From NCBI RefSeq assembly GCF_003121845.1, contig NZ_QEWQ01000003.1, positions 64,501 through 128,500 on the forward strand: a DNA stretch of 64,000 bases, in the 5' to 3' direction. The position numbers and the translations under genes are program-made. The stretch comes from Ignatzschineria ureiclastica. GTDB taxonomy: Bacteria > Pseudomonadota > Gammaproteobacteria > Cardiobacteriales > Wohlfahrtiimonadaceae. This document shows, one piece after another, positions 55,216 through 64,000 of this stretch (positions are counted from its first letter, which is position 1; each line of letters starts with the position of its first letter). Under the pieces are notes generated by a model. It worked only from the letters and a program-made list of their open reading frames with translations. It made no database searches and had not been told where the DNA came from.

Positions 55216-55758
55216 TTAATTAGGCTCTTCTACACGCCCAGGTTTAACAGTTTCATCATATCTCTTAGCTACTTTAGAAAATTTCCCCGCCACAACGGCA
55301 CAGATATAAGCATAAATAGCACTTAAGACTGCACCAATGGGTACAATAATTAAAAGCTGCACTGAGAAAGCTTGTAGGCCAAGCATTTGCGCAATCGGTT
55401 CATCAATAAAGAGTACAAGACCAATAAAGATCAGCAGATAGAAGAATGAAAGCACAAATCCACGCTTCATCGCCGCCATTCTAAACTGATGATCGAGCGG
55501 TTGCGAGGCAAAAGCGCTCATCCAGAACCCCAACAACAACCCAAGGGGTAAAATGGCCGAAAAAGTGATGATCGAAAATGGCAAGATTTTACTTAACTGT
55601 ACTGCTTCTCGTACATGCTCTGATGCCAGGGTATGTAGGGCACCAAAGCCGATTAGATACGTAATGAGCATCAAAAGATTAAAGAGATAGAAGAAAGTCA
55701 GAATAATTCTGCCCCGTTGATTATCTTTATAGACTTGTTCTGGTTGTGTTGTCATCAT
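55216..55758 (-). CDS. Membrane protein with four predicted transmembrane helices
   Basis: This 180-residue protein is not recognised. Hydrophobic segments lie at about 20-42, 55-78, 98-117 and 128-155; the first two are separated by a polar loop containing HVREAVQ, and the C-terminal tail is charged (KVAKRYDETVKPGRVEEPN). AAGGAG precedes two adjacent ATGs (55758 and 55755). Its position upstream of a GNAT gene on the same strand gives little functional hint. Three copies of TTTAATAAC occur in its promoter region. Confidence 0.75.
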   Translation of the reverse strand: MMTTQPEQVYKDNQRGRIILTFFYLFNLLMLITYLIGFGALHTLASEHVREAVQLSKILPFSIITFSAILPLGLLLGFWMSAFASQPLDHQFRMAAMKRGFVLSFFYLLIFIGLVLFIDEPIAQMLGLQAFSVQLLIIVPIGAVLSAIYAYICAVVAGKFSKVAKRYDETVKPGRVEEPN

Positions 55759-56068
55759 AAGCTCCTTTAGAGGTTTAATTAGAGGTCTTATATCCTCTAT
55801 TTATGTCATCAATGATAGAGTGTTTAATAACCTGTTTAATAAAACTATTTAATAACCTATTTATCCATTAAATTTGACAACTATTTTAGCACATTAACAT
55901 TTAATAACGGGTTTATTCTGTTTGAAAAGCCACAAAAGCAATAGACTCCGCCATAATGTTTTCGCATCCTATCTCTTTCACTGCCCTAATCTTCTTGGAA
56001 TAAGCTATAATTTCAGTATTGTGACACAACAATTGAAGATATTAGTAATGGGGAAAGTAAGGTAAACG
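55759..56068. promoter_or_regulatory. Divergent promoter region with TTTAATAACC repeats
   Basis: TTTAATAAC occurs at about 55823, 55849 and 55900, spaced 26 and 51 bp apart, between the divergent membrane-protein and sbcD genes. TTGACA at 55874-55879 (plus strand) may be part of the sbcD promoter, but no good -10 at 17 bp was found. The repeats could be operator sites or AT-rich chance. Confidence 0.4.
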
Positions 56069-57214
56069 ATGAAGATACTTCATACTGCAGATTGGCATCT
56101 AGGCAAATTGATTCATGGCATCTATATGACTGAAGATCAAGGTTTTCTTCTTGCACAACTGATCGATCATATTGAAAGAGAGCGCCCTGATCTTATTATC
56201 ATCGCCGGTGATATCTATGACCGAGCCATTCCCCCAGTTGAAGCCATTGAACTCTTAAATCATTTCCTCAATCGTGTAGCATTAGAATTGAATATTCCCA
56301 TTATCGCGATTACCGGCAATCACGATAGCCCTAAGCGCTTACAATTTGGGAATGATTTCCTTCAAGCCAAACAGTGTTACCTTATCACCGAATTAGATCC
56401 AACTTTTAAACCGATCATACTCTCTGATCAATTTGGTGAAATCCATTTTTATCCTATTCCCTACTTAGAGCCTGCTATTGTTCGCCACATATTACAAGAT
56501 CATTCTATTACCGATCACGATAGTGCACTCAAAGCGATCGTGGGCAAAATTGCAGAACGATACAACCCCGATGTTCGAAATGTGCTTATTTTACACGCCT
56601 TTGTGACCCATTCCTCCTCCCCAGAAAAGCAGACTTCAGATTCAGAAAGACCCCTTTCAATAGGTGGCAGTGAATATGTCTCTGCTGAATATCTCGATAT
56701 TTTTGATTATGTAGCTCTTGGTCATCTTCACCAAGCCCACTATATTAAAGATCAACGTATCCAATACGCTGGCTCCCTACTCAAATACTCACAATCTGAA
56801 GCCAATCACCGTAAAGCTATTTTAGAGATCGAACTCAATCAAAAAGGCGAGCTCACCATTGAAAAATGCTTTTTGACACCGAAACGTGATCTTCGGACAG
56901 TGAAAGGATACTTGAAAGAGATCCTGCAGATGCCAATGAGTGAGGATTACTGTTTTGTCACATTGCTCGATGAAACGCCGGTTCTACAACCGATGGAACA
57001 GATTCGTACCGTATTCCCCAATGCGATGCATGTAGAGCGTACTCCCCAAAATACGCCATTGTTTCACAAGAAACATTTCGATACTCCGCAAAAAAAACGA
57101 GAAGATGATCTCACGCTATTTAAGGGCTTTTATCGTACATTACTCGATAAAGAACCTGATGCCGAGACATTACGAATCTTTGCCGATGCGATTCAAGATA
57201 GCGATAAAATATAA
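56069..57214 (+). CDS. sbcD: Exonuclease subunit SbcD
   Basis: SbcD is the Mre11-like nuclease subunit of SbcCD, which cleaves DNA hairpins and protein-blocked ends. The 381-residue protein has the five phosphoesterase motifs: ADWHLGK (Asp8, His10), GDIYDR, GNHDS, HAFVTH, and LGHLHQ. AAGG lies 6 bases before the ATG. The stop is 12 bp before sbcC, with AAAGGAGA between, so the pair is cotranscribed and translationally close. Confidence 0.97.
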   Translation: MKILHTADWHLGKLIHGIYMTEDQGFLLAQLIDHIERERPDLIIIAGDIYDRAIPPVEAIELLNHFLNRVALELNIPIIAITGNHDSPKRLQFGNDFLQAKQCYLITELDPTFKPIILSDQFGEIHFYPIPYLEPAIVRHILQDHSITDHDSALKAIVGKIAERYNPDVRNVLILHAFVTHSSSPEKQTSDSERPLSIGGSEYVSAEYLDIFDYVALGHLHQAHYIKDQRIQYAGSLLKYSQSEANHRKAILEIELNQKGELTIEKCFLTPKRDLRTVKGYLKEILQMPMSEDYCFVTLLDETPVLQPMEQIRTVFPNAMHVERTPQNTPLFHKKHFDTPQKKREDDLTLFKGFYRTLLDKEPDAETLRIFADAIQDSDKI

Positions 57215-57226
57215 AGGAGAATCGAA

Positions 57227-60200
57227 ATGCGCCCTATTCAATTAACATTAACTGCATTTGGCCCTTATCAAGGGACGGAAGTGATCGATTTTCGTAAACT
57301 TGCACCCCACGATCTTTTTGTCATTTCTGGGAAAACAGGTGCCGGCAAAACATCGATTTTTGATGGCATCTCTTATGCACTCTTTGGGGAAGCGAGTGGT
57401 GCTGATCGTAAAGATGCGACCTTATCACTTCGCAGTGATTTTGCGAGCGATCAGGAGCCGACAACGGCGGAATTGATTTTTGAGCTCCGAGGAAAACAGT
57501 ATCGTATCTTTAGGCAACTCCCTTATCTCAAAAGTGGGAATAAAACACTCACGCAAGGCAAAGCTGAGATATATGCACTTAATGATACAGAAACTCAAAA
57601 TGATCTTTTTGCTGAAACGCCCTTAGTGGAACGACAAATCCCCAATATTGTCAACGCTAAGATAGAGGCACTGCTCGGTTTAAATCGAGATCAATTTAAT
57701 CAGCTTGTCATGCTCCCACAAGGTGAATACCAGCGTTTTTTAACCTCTAAAACAGCTGATAAAGAAGCAATTTTACGCACAGTCTTTAATACCGAAAAGT
57801 ATCAAAATGTCGTTGAAAACCTCAAATTGAGTGTCGATCAATCACAAAAAACAGTCATCCAACTGCAAGCCCATTATCGCTCGCTGATTCAGGCGATCTA
57901 TCGGCAACTCCCCGTTCGTGAATCTCCTTTTTTCCAACTCTTCCAAGAAGACGCTGAATTGCAAATCAATAGTTATCAAGCTATTCAAGGTTTAGAGATA
58001 GAAAACCGTTTTTACCAAGAGCAAGTAGAAGCCATTGCGAACGATATCACCACTCAAAAGCAGACACTTGATGCACAGAAACAGGTATTACTGAAAAGTA
58101 AAAATATCAATGAAAAATTTCAATCTTTTGCCACTGCACAACAATATCTTGAAACCTTAAATACCCAACAGGCAGAGATTAATAGACTAAAAAATGAGAT
58201 TTCATTAGCTGAAAAAGCACTCTCTATGGAGAAGTTTGCCCATGATGTTTTTCGCTTACGACAAGAAAAAGAAGAAAATGAAAATCACCTATCAACGGCA
58301 AAACAAACGCTCACCGAAGCGCAAAAAAATCATCAACAGGCAGTCGAACAATATCAAGAAATGCAAGAGAAAGAAGCCGAGATCTTGGCTTTGAGCGAGG
58401 AGATCACATTACTTGAGAGCCGAAAGAGAGAGGTTGAGACCCTTGCCGATCTACAATCGACAGTGATCAATACTCAAAAAATGAGTGAACAACTACAGCA
58501 AAAGATGACTAATTTACAACAGGAGATCGCCACAAAGCTATCAGAAAAAAAGAGACTACAGAATAATATTAGAGAAGCCGAAACCATTAGTCATCCTATT
58601 GCCATTTATCAACAATTACAGAGCTATTTAGAACAGCTAACAAAGTTATACTCGAAACAAGCAGAGCAAAAACAGGTACTCATTACGATCAATGAGCAAA
58701 AACAACAAAAATCGCTCATACTTCAAGCTGCAAAAGAAGCAAGAGAAAGCGCTGCCATAAATTTTTATCAACAACAAGCAGTGAACCTTGCACATACCTT
58801 AAAAGAGCACGAGCCTTGCCCTGTGTGTGGTAGCCTCGATCATCCGCAAAAAGCAAAGGATCCTCATCTGCAAATCGAGGATGATCGCACTCCAAATCCT
58901 CAAGCGGATTTTGACAACGCAAATGAGGCTTTGAATCAAGCTCAGAGAGAATATGATCAAGCTACCCATAGCGCACAAGAGATACTGACTCATATCGAAA
59001 GTCTCGAGCAAGAGATCTATCAAGGGTGGCAAACAGTAGATCACCTCGCTAATAGAGAAGCGCAATATATTGCACCGCTGACATTAGAGCTCGATATGGA
59101 AACAATCACAGATTCAGTCATACAAGCGAATATTGACAAGGTAGTATCAGCCTTTAAAAAAGGGCAAGCCTCTTGGCAGTTATTACAAACTTTACGCCCA
59201 GAGTTGAACGAAATTGAGCACTTAATCACACAACAGCAGACAGAACTAGAAGCGCTGAAAGAATCCTATCAAATTGAAAATACACGATTAGTGGAAGCTC
59301 AAAGTGCCTTAACTCAAATTTTGCAACATATTCCGAAACATCTCCAGGATTCAAACAGCTATCAAGCGCATTTATCGGCGCAAAAATCCCGTTTAACAGC
59401 GCTCAAAAGTCACTTACAAAAGGCTGAGAAAGAGCGCCAAGAGGCAGAGCAAAAACGCGCCCTTGCCTTCCAAAGCGTTGAACAATATCAAGCACAAGAA
59501 GCAAAACTCATCACGGCTTTAGAAAAAGCAGAGCACACTTTCCATGAAGCCCTTATCAATGCTTCTTGGACAACTGAATACTGCGAAACAGCTACAGAAA
59601 ACAGAGGAAATCAATCTGCTGATGAAACCCAATTTCTGCAAGCCCAACTATTGATCCCTAAGCTTTCAGAGAATCGGCAAGTAGTTGAAACATTTACTCA
59701 GCGCTATCTCATAGCTCAAGAAAAGGTCAACACATTGACCTTAGAACTCAAAGATCAAAACCCTCAAGATACGGTTGAACTTGAGCAAAAAGTAGAGGAA
59801 CAAGAAACGATCCTTGAAGCAAAGCAACGTACCCTTGTCACTCATCAACAATATATTCAACTCATTACCCAAACAATTACAAGCATCAAAGAACAAGCGC
59901 ATGCGTTAGAATCAGCCCGTTCAATCCATGAAAAAACCGTAGAAGTATATAACCTGGTTCGAGGACAAAATCGGCACCGTATCTCCTTAGAGCGCTTTAT
60001 TCTCATAGAGTATTTCGAACTCATTATTCATGCTGCTAATATTCGCCTACAACAGATGACCAATGGGCAATTTCAGTTTATTCGCTCTGAAGAGATTGCT
60101 GCTAGAAATGTGCAAAGTGGTCTTGATCTTAATGTTTACGATGCCTATACCGGGGAAAACCGAGATGTAAAAACCCTATCCGGCGGTGAAAAATTTAAGG

Positions 60201-60472
60201 CATCTCTGAGTCTTTCACTCGGTATGGCCGATGTGATTCAATCCCATAAAGGAGGGATTTCAATCGAAACGCTCTTTATTGATGAAGGATTCGGAGCTCT
60301 CGATGAAGAGTCGCTATTACAGGCCATTGATGTACTGATTGAACTACAAGCCTCCGGTAGAATGATCGGAGTCATCTCTCACGTTGAAGAGCTAAAGCAG
60401 ACATTGCCGGCGAGAATAGAAGTCACTAAGACGAAAAGTGGCTATAGTAAAACAGCCATTATGCATTCTTAA
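57227..60472 (+). CDS. sbcC: Exonuclease subunit SbcC (SMC-like ATPase)
   Basis: SbcC is the Rad50-like ATPase partner of SbcD. The 1081-residue protein has Walker A GKTGAGKT (35-42), the Q-loop region LNRDQFNQLVMLPQGEYQRFL, and long coiled coils on both sides of the zinc hook CPVCGSLDHP near residue 530. The C-terminal ATPase half has the signature LSGGEKFKASLSLSLGMAD and Walker B LFIDEGFGALDEESL. All elements are intact and length is near the E. coli protein (1048). Confidence 0.97.
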   Translation: MRPIQLTLTAFGPYQGTEVIDFRKLAPHDLFVISGKTGAGKTSIFDGISYALFGEASGADRKDATLSLRSDFASDQEPTTAELIFELRGKQYRIFRQLPYLKSGNKTLTQGKAEIYALNDTETQNDLFAETPLVERQIPNIVNAKIEALLGLNRDQFNQLVMLPQGEYQRFLTSKTADKEAILRTVFNTEKYQNVVENLKLSVDQSQKTVIQLQAHYRSLIQAIYRQLPVRESPFFQLFQEDAELQINSYQAIQGLEIENRFYQEQVEAIANDITTQKQTLDAQKQVLLKSKNINEKFQSFATAQQYLETLNTQQAEINRLKNEISLAEKALSMEKFAHDVFRLRQEKEENENHLSTAKQTLTEAQKNHQQAVEQYQEMQEKEAEILALSEEITLLESRKREVETLADLQSTVINTQKMSEQLQQKMTNLQQEIATKLSEKKRLQNNIREAETISHPIAIYQQLQSYLEQLTKLYSKQAEQKQVLITINEQKQQKSLILQAAKEARESAAINFYQQQAVNLAHTLKEHEPCPVCGSLDHPQKAKDPHLQIEDDRTPNPQADFDNANEALNQAQREYDQATHSAQEILTHIESLEQEIYQGWQTVDHLANREAQYIAPLTLELDMETITDSVIQANIDKVVSAFKKGQASWQLLQTLRPELNEIEHLITQQQTELEALKESYQIENTRLVEAQSALTQILQHIPKHLQDSNSYQAHLSAQKSRLTALKSHLQKAEKERQEAEQKRALAFQSVEQYQAQEAKLITALEKAEHTFHEALINASWTTEYCETATENRGNQSADETQFLQAQLLIPKLSENRQVVETFTQRYLIAQEKVNTLTLELKDQNPQDTVELEQKVEEQETILEAKQRTLVTHQQYIQLITQTITSIKEQAHALESARSIHEKTVEVYNLVRGQNRHRISLERFILIEYFELIIHAANIRLQQMTNGQFQFIRSEEIAARNVQSGLDLNVYDAYTGENRDVKTLSGGEKFKASLSLSLGMADVIQSHKGGISIETLFIDEGFGALDEESLLQAIDVLIELQASGRMIGVISHVEELKQTLPARIEVTKTKSGYSKTAIMHS

Positions 60473-60642
60473 TGAGATCATCATAAAATCTTCAAGAAAC
60501 CTTCATCGGAATCTGATCTTCTTCTCAATCAGCGATTCAACTCCAGGGATTCTCTATAAAACAAGGTTAATAAGAGTTCCGCCAAAAAATACACCTCATG
60601 CTAAAATAGTTAGCAATTATCATGATTTTTAGGATTAAAACA

Positions 60643-61083
60643 ATGACAACATACCCTCGTGCACAATTGCATCGCCGGATTGGTGCGCTTTTATACGATA
60701 TTCTCTGCATTGTGGCGCTTGAAATGGTTGTGGGGGCGATCTTCCTGCTCTTTAATGGTGGGGAAGCTATTACGCAAGGGCATCCTCTCTACAAAGTACA
60801 ACAGACCTGTTTTGCCATTGTCCCTTTTCTCTACTTTCTCTTCTTCTGGCTAAGAGATGCCCATACAACCGGCATGCGTGCTTGGCGATTACGGATTCAA
60901 ACACTCGATGAGAAGCCTATTACTGTATCTAAAGCCATTATTCGCCTCTTTTGCGCTATATTGAGTTGGATTCCTTTCGGTTTAGGCTATTGGTGGATTT
61001 TAGTCTCTCCAACAAGGCTCGCTTGGCATGATCGACTCTCTGGAACTGAAATTATTCAGTTACCGAAAAAACCGAAGAAATAG
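60643..61083 (+). CDS. RDD-family membrane protein
   Basis: This 146-residue protein begins TYPRAQLHRRIGALLYDILCIVALE with the Arg-Asp-type RDD opening (here RRIGALLYD). It has two N-terminal membrane segments, the conserved RDAHTTGMRAWRLRI segment and a third hydrophobic region (IRLFCAILSWIPFGLGYWWI) ending WHDRLSGTEI. The role is not established; RDD proteins have been linked to ion transport. The ATG at 60643 has AGGA upstream and is preferred to 60622. Confidence 0.88.
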   Translation: MTTYPRAQLHRRIGALLYDILCIVALEMVVGAIFLLFNGGEAITQGHPLYKVQQTCFAIVPFLYFLFFWLRDAHTTGMRAWRLRIQTLDEKPITVSKAIIRLFCAILSWIPFGLGYWWILVSPTRLAWHDRLSGTEIIQLPKKPKK

Positions 61084-61207
61084 TGCCATTATTTAGTAGG
61101 GGCGCGATCCTTTATCAACATCGTTCCTAATCGTTATAATCCAAATCATTATAAAAAACCCATTCTACTCATACGACTATAGTCAATCTTCATAAAAATT
61201 CTATCCT

Positions 61208-64000
61208 ATGAAAAAGATTTCGCTTAAGACCCTGCCTATCCCCGCTCAGAAACGCACAGTTGAATGGCAGATGGAAAATAGCGCTCACTTTGCACTACAT
61301 CTTGTTCACTCGGCTAAAAGTAGTGATCGAACCTTAGTCGTTGTTGTGAATGATATGCGTCAAGCTGAAGATTTAGCTACAAACTGCCACTTCTTTGGCG
61401 GTGAAGCGGTGATTTTCCCTGATACAGAAACACTACCTTACGATACGTTTTCGCCACAGATCGATATCATCTCAGAGCGCTTATCGGTACTCTATCGTCT
61501 TAAAGAAGCACAACTATCCCTCATTATCGTTACCATTCCAACCTTAATGCAGCGACTCGCACCCCGAAGTTTTTTCGATGGATCCGTGCTTATTTTTAAA
61601 AAAGATGATCAGATCGATCGTGAACAATTTCGTGCGAATTTAGAAGCCGCAGGTTATCTGAATGTACAACAGGTTCTCTCGCCCGGCGAGTTTGCCGCAC
61701 GAGGCTCTGTGTTTGATCTCTTCCCGATGGGAGAAAAGATGCCGCTTAGAATTGATTTCTTTGATGACGAGATCGACTCTATTCGCACCTTTGATCCTGA
61801 AACCGGCGATACCTTAGCCACATTCCCCTCGATCTCACTCCTGCCGACTCGGGAATTAGATACTAGTGAACGTGGACTGGCAACTTTTACCCAAAAGTAT
61901 CAGGCTACTTTTTCCGATGACCCCACGCTTTTAAAACGGGCTTATCTCTATCAAGAAACGCTCAAAGGTAATCTTCCTTCCGGTATCGAGGGATATCTTC
62001 CACTCTTCTTTGAGGAAACCGCCACTTTCTTTGACTATCTGCCGGCAACGAGTACTTTAATGCTCTTCCCAGATATTAATACAGAAGGACTGAGTTTTCA
62101 TCAATTAGTGGAAACCCGATTTGAACGCTATCGGCATGATCAAGAACGCCCAATTTTAACCCCTTCCCGACTCTATCTCACACCCAAGACGCTAGAGGGG
62201 CACTTAACGCAATATCCGCAAGTCTTATTACAATGGACTACCAAATTCCAACCGCTAGTCAATTTAGAAACATTACAAAAGCAAGTTGAACATGGTTCCT
62301 CTCCTTACATCTTAACCGCAGAAACTTCAGGACGACGAGAGAATCTACTCAACCGATTAGAGAATGAATCTATCAAGCCGAAAATGGCTCAAGATATCAC
62401 TGAAGCTTTTCACTCCCCACACGCCTTAATGCTGGTAACGGGGCCTTTAACCCAAGGCTTTAGTAATCACAATCCTGATTTTCGTTTTATTACGGAAGCA
62501 GAGTTTTTAGGCATTAAACCGCGAGCCTATCGCGCTAAGGGGAAGGTGGCTGATATTGAAGCAATGCTCACTAATCTCGATACGTTAGAGATTGGCGATC
62601 CGATTATTCATATCAATCATGGTGTCGGCCGTTATGCCGGTATGGATATTGTGGATGGTACAGAATTAGTTGTCATTCAATATCGCGATAATGCCAAACT
62701 CTATGTGCCAGTCACTTCCCTCGACCTACTTGCAAAATATTCTGGTAGGGAGAAAAAAGATGCTCCCCTACATAAACTCGGCACAGATCAATGGGATAAA
62801 GCACGCAGAAAAGCGGCGGAAAAAGCCAATGATACAGCGGCGGAATTGCTTGATATCTATGCAAGACGGGAAGCACAATCCGGCAAATCGATGAGCGTCC
62901 CCGGAGAGTATGAACTATTTGCCCAACAATTCCCCTATAACACAACGCCCGATCAACAAAGGGCAATTGATGAAGTGATTGCCGATCTTGAACGGGGAAA
63001 AATGGATCGTATTATCTGTGGTGATGTGGGCTTTGGGAAAACGGAAGTCGCAATGCGCGCAGCATTTATGGCAGTAATGAATGGCTATCAAGTCGCCATT
63101 TTAGCGCCCACAACGCTATTAGCAGAACAACATGCCACCGCTTTCCAAGATCGCTTTGCCGATTGGCCGGTCAAGATTGCAGCACTCTCTCGCTTTCGTA
63201 AAACAAAAGAGACGCGAGAGATCTTAGCTGCCGTTGCCGAAGGAGAGATCGATATTGTGATCGGCACCCATAAATTACTCTCCAAAGATACCACTTTTCA
63301 GAAACTCGGCTTAGTGATTATCGATGAAGAACATCGTTTTGGAGTTAAGCAGAAAGAGCGATTACGAGAACTCCGCGCTGAAGTAAACTTTATTGCTATG
63401 ACGGCAACACCTATTCCTAGAACTCTCAACATGGGACTCACTGGCTTAAAAGCTCTCTCCATCATTGCAACACCGCCGGAAAATCGTATTGCGGTAAAAA
63501 CTTTTGTGAATGAATGGAGTGATGAACTAATTGTCGAGGCTTGTATGCGGGAATTTAAGCGTGGTGGACAGGTCTACTTTCTCCATAATGAAGTAAGAAC
63601 GATTGAAGCGGTGCAGCAACGTCTACTTGAGCTGATGCCCGATATTAATATCGGTATTGCCCATGGGCAGATGCATGAAACAGAGCTTGAGCAAGTGATG
63701 CTCGATTTTTATCATCATCGCGTGAATATCCTCCTCTGTACCACTATTGTAGAATCAGGGATCGATGTCCCCAATGCCAATACTGTCATCATTAATCGCG
63801 CCGATCATTTAGGTCTTGCGCAATTACACCAAATTCGTGGGCGTGTAGGCCGCTCTCATCATCGAGCTTTCTGTTACTTAATTATCCCTGAATCAGCGGC
63901 TATGACCTCAGATGCGAAAAAACGAATTGAAGCTATTGCCACAACAGATACCTTAGGTGCGGGCTTTATGTTAGCCAATCATGATCTTGAGATTCGAGGC
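61208..64000 (+). CDS. mfd: Transcription-repair coupling factor Mfd, 3'-truncated by window edge
   Basis: Mfd removes RNA polymerase stalled at DNA lesions and recruits UvrA. From the ATG at 61208, 931 codons run to the right edge without a stop; the full protein is expected to be about 1150 residues. The N-terminal UvrB-like part (DTETLPYDTFSPQIDIISERLSVLYRL, LSPGEFAARGSVFDLFP) is followed by the RNA polymerase-interaction domain (IIHINHGVGRYAGM, DNAKLYVPVTSLDLL). The translocase follows, with Walker A GDVGFGKT near residue 604, DEEHRFGV near 706, TATPIPRTL and the motif VI region GRVGRSHHRAFCYL. The C-terminal domain D7 lies outside. Confidence 0.98.
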   Translation, partial: MKKISLKTLPIPAQKRTVEWQMENSAHFALHLVHSAKSSDRTLVVVVNDMRQAEDLATNCHFFGGEAVIFPDTETLPYDTFSPQIDIISERLSVLYRLKEAQLSLIIVTIPTLMQRLAPRSFFDGSVLIFKKDDQIDREQFRANLEAAGYLNVQQVLSPGEFAARGSVFDLFPMGEKMPLRIDFFDDEIDSIRTFDPETGDTLATFPSISLLPTRELDTSERGLATFTQKYQATFSDDPTLLKRAYLYQETLKGNLPSGIEGYLPLFFEETATFFDYLPATSTLMLFPDINTEGLSFHQLVETRFERYRHDQERPILTPSRLYLTPKTLEGHLTQYPQVLLQWTTKFQPLVNLETLQKQVEHGSSPYILTAETSGRRENLLNRLENESIKPKMAQDITEAFHSPHALMLVTGPLTQGFSNHNPDFRFITEAEFLGIKPRAYRAKGKVADIEAMLTNLDTLEIGDPIIHINHGVGRYAGMDIVDGTELVVIQYRDNAKLYVPVTSLDLLAKYSGREKKDAPLHKLGTDQWDKARRKAAEKANDTAAELLDIYARREAQSGKSMSVPGEYELFAQQFPYNTTPDQQRAIDEVIADLERGKMDRIICGDVGFGKTEVAMRAAFMAVMNGYQVAILAPTTLLAEQHATAFQDRFADWPVKIAALSRFRKTKETREILAAVAEGEIDIVIGTHKLLSKDTTFQKLGLVIIDEEHRFGVKQKERLRELRAEVNFIAMTATPIPRTLNMGLTGLKALSIIATPPENRIAVKTFVNEWSDELIVEACMREFKRGGQVYFLHNEVRTIEAVQQRLLELMPDINIGIAHGQMHETELEQVMLDFYHHRVNILLCTTIVESGIDVPNANTVIINRADHLGLAQLHQIRGRVGRSHHRAFCYLIIPESAAMTSDAKKRIEAIATTDTLGAGFMLANHDLEIRG

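Overview
The window comes from a low-GC (about 40% by eye) gammaproteobacterial chromosome. The core genes place it there: a tRNA-tuf-tRNA-secE-nusG-rplKAJL-rpoBC block, dksA, the xseB-ispA-dxs operon, sbcDC and mfd. Some traits suggest the Cardiobacteriales neighbourhood (Ignatzschineria/Wohlfahrtiimonas-like), such as the LID-less adenylate kinase, the base composition and the AIDA-type autotransporter. That assignment is an inference; no rRNA gene is present to settle it.

Layout. Positions 1-11.1 kb are surface-fimbria territory: the 3' end of one two-domain fimbrial adhesin, then dksA, a small membrane protein and dapB on the minus strand, a divergent pair of pilin genes, and a major pilin-usher-chaperone-adhesin cluster on the plus strand. 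From 11.4 to 17 kb, mostly on the minus strand, come tRNA-Ser, a YafK/DpaA-like lipoprotein, a HisN-like phosphatase, glyQ and a large MscS-family channel. From 17.1 to 23.7 kb lie xseB-ispA-dxs and a 985-residue AIDA-like autotransporter. From 23.8 to 33.5 kb come rph, tRNA-Pro-infA, an outer-membrane efflux lipoprotein, an NlpC/P60 hydrolase, a GMP synthetase with a collapsed glutaminase domain, an AhpD-like protein, short adk, an unknown exported protein, tcdA and sodB. From 33.6 to 47.9 kb is the transcription/translation superoperon on the minus strand, headed by a near-perfect sigma70 promoter in front of tRNA-Tyr. From 48 to 64 kb lie a YcbB-like L,D-transpeptidase, metA, metY, guaD, a GNAT enzyme, a membrane protein, sbcD-sbcC, an RDD protein and mfd, which runs off the right edge.

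How the genes relate. MetA carries Glu111, the residue associated with acetyl-CoA use, and pairs logically with the O-acetylhomoserine sulfhydrylase MetY. XseB-IspA-Dxs form the usual isoprenoid/exonuclease operon. The fimbrial genes form a complete assembly system, and a paralogous adhesin at the left edge implies a second one beyond the window.

The most unusual items are: (i) GuaA, which keeps the first strand and the last part of its amidotransferase domain but has lost the nucleophile-bearing middle, so it should be ammonia dependent; (ii) a dispersed 131-175 bp repeat with inverted ends (six copies, one truncated), MITE-like, with two opposite copies bracketing one unknown exported-protein gene like a composite cassette, and two same-orientation copies following the two paralogous adhesin genes; (iii) an oppositely oriented extra pilin gene. 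No prophage, CRISPR array, intact insertion sequence or rRNA was seen.
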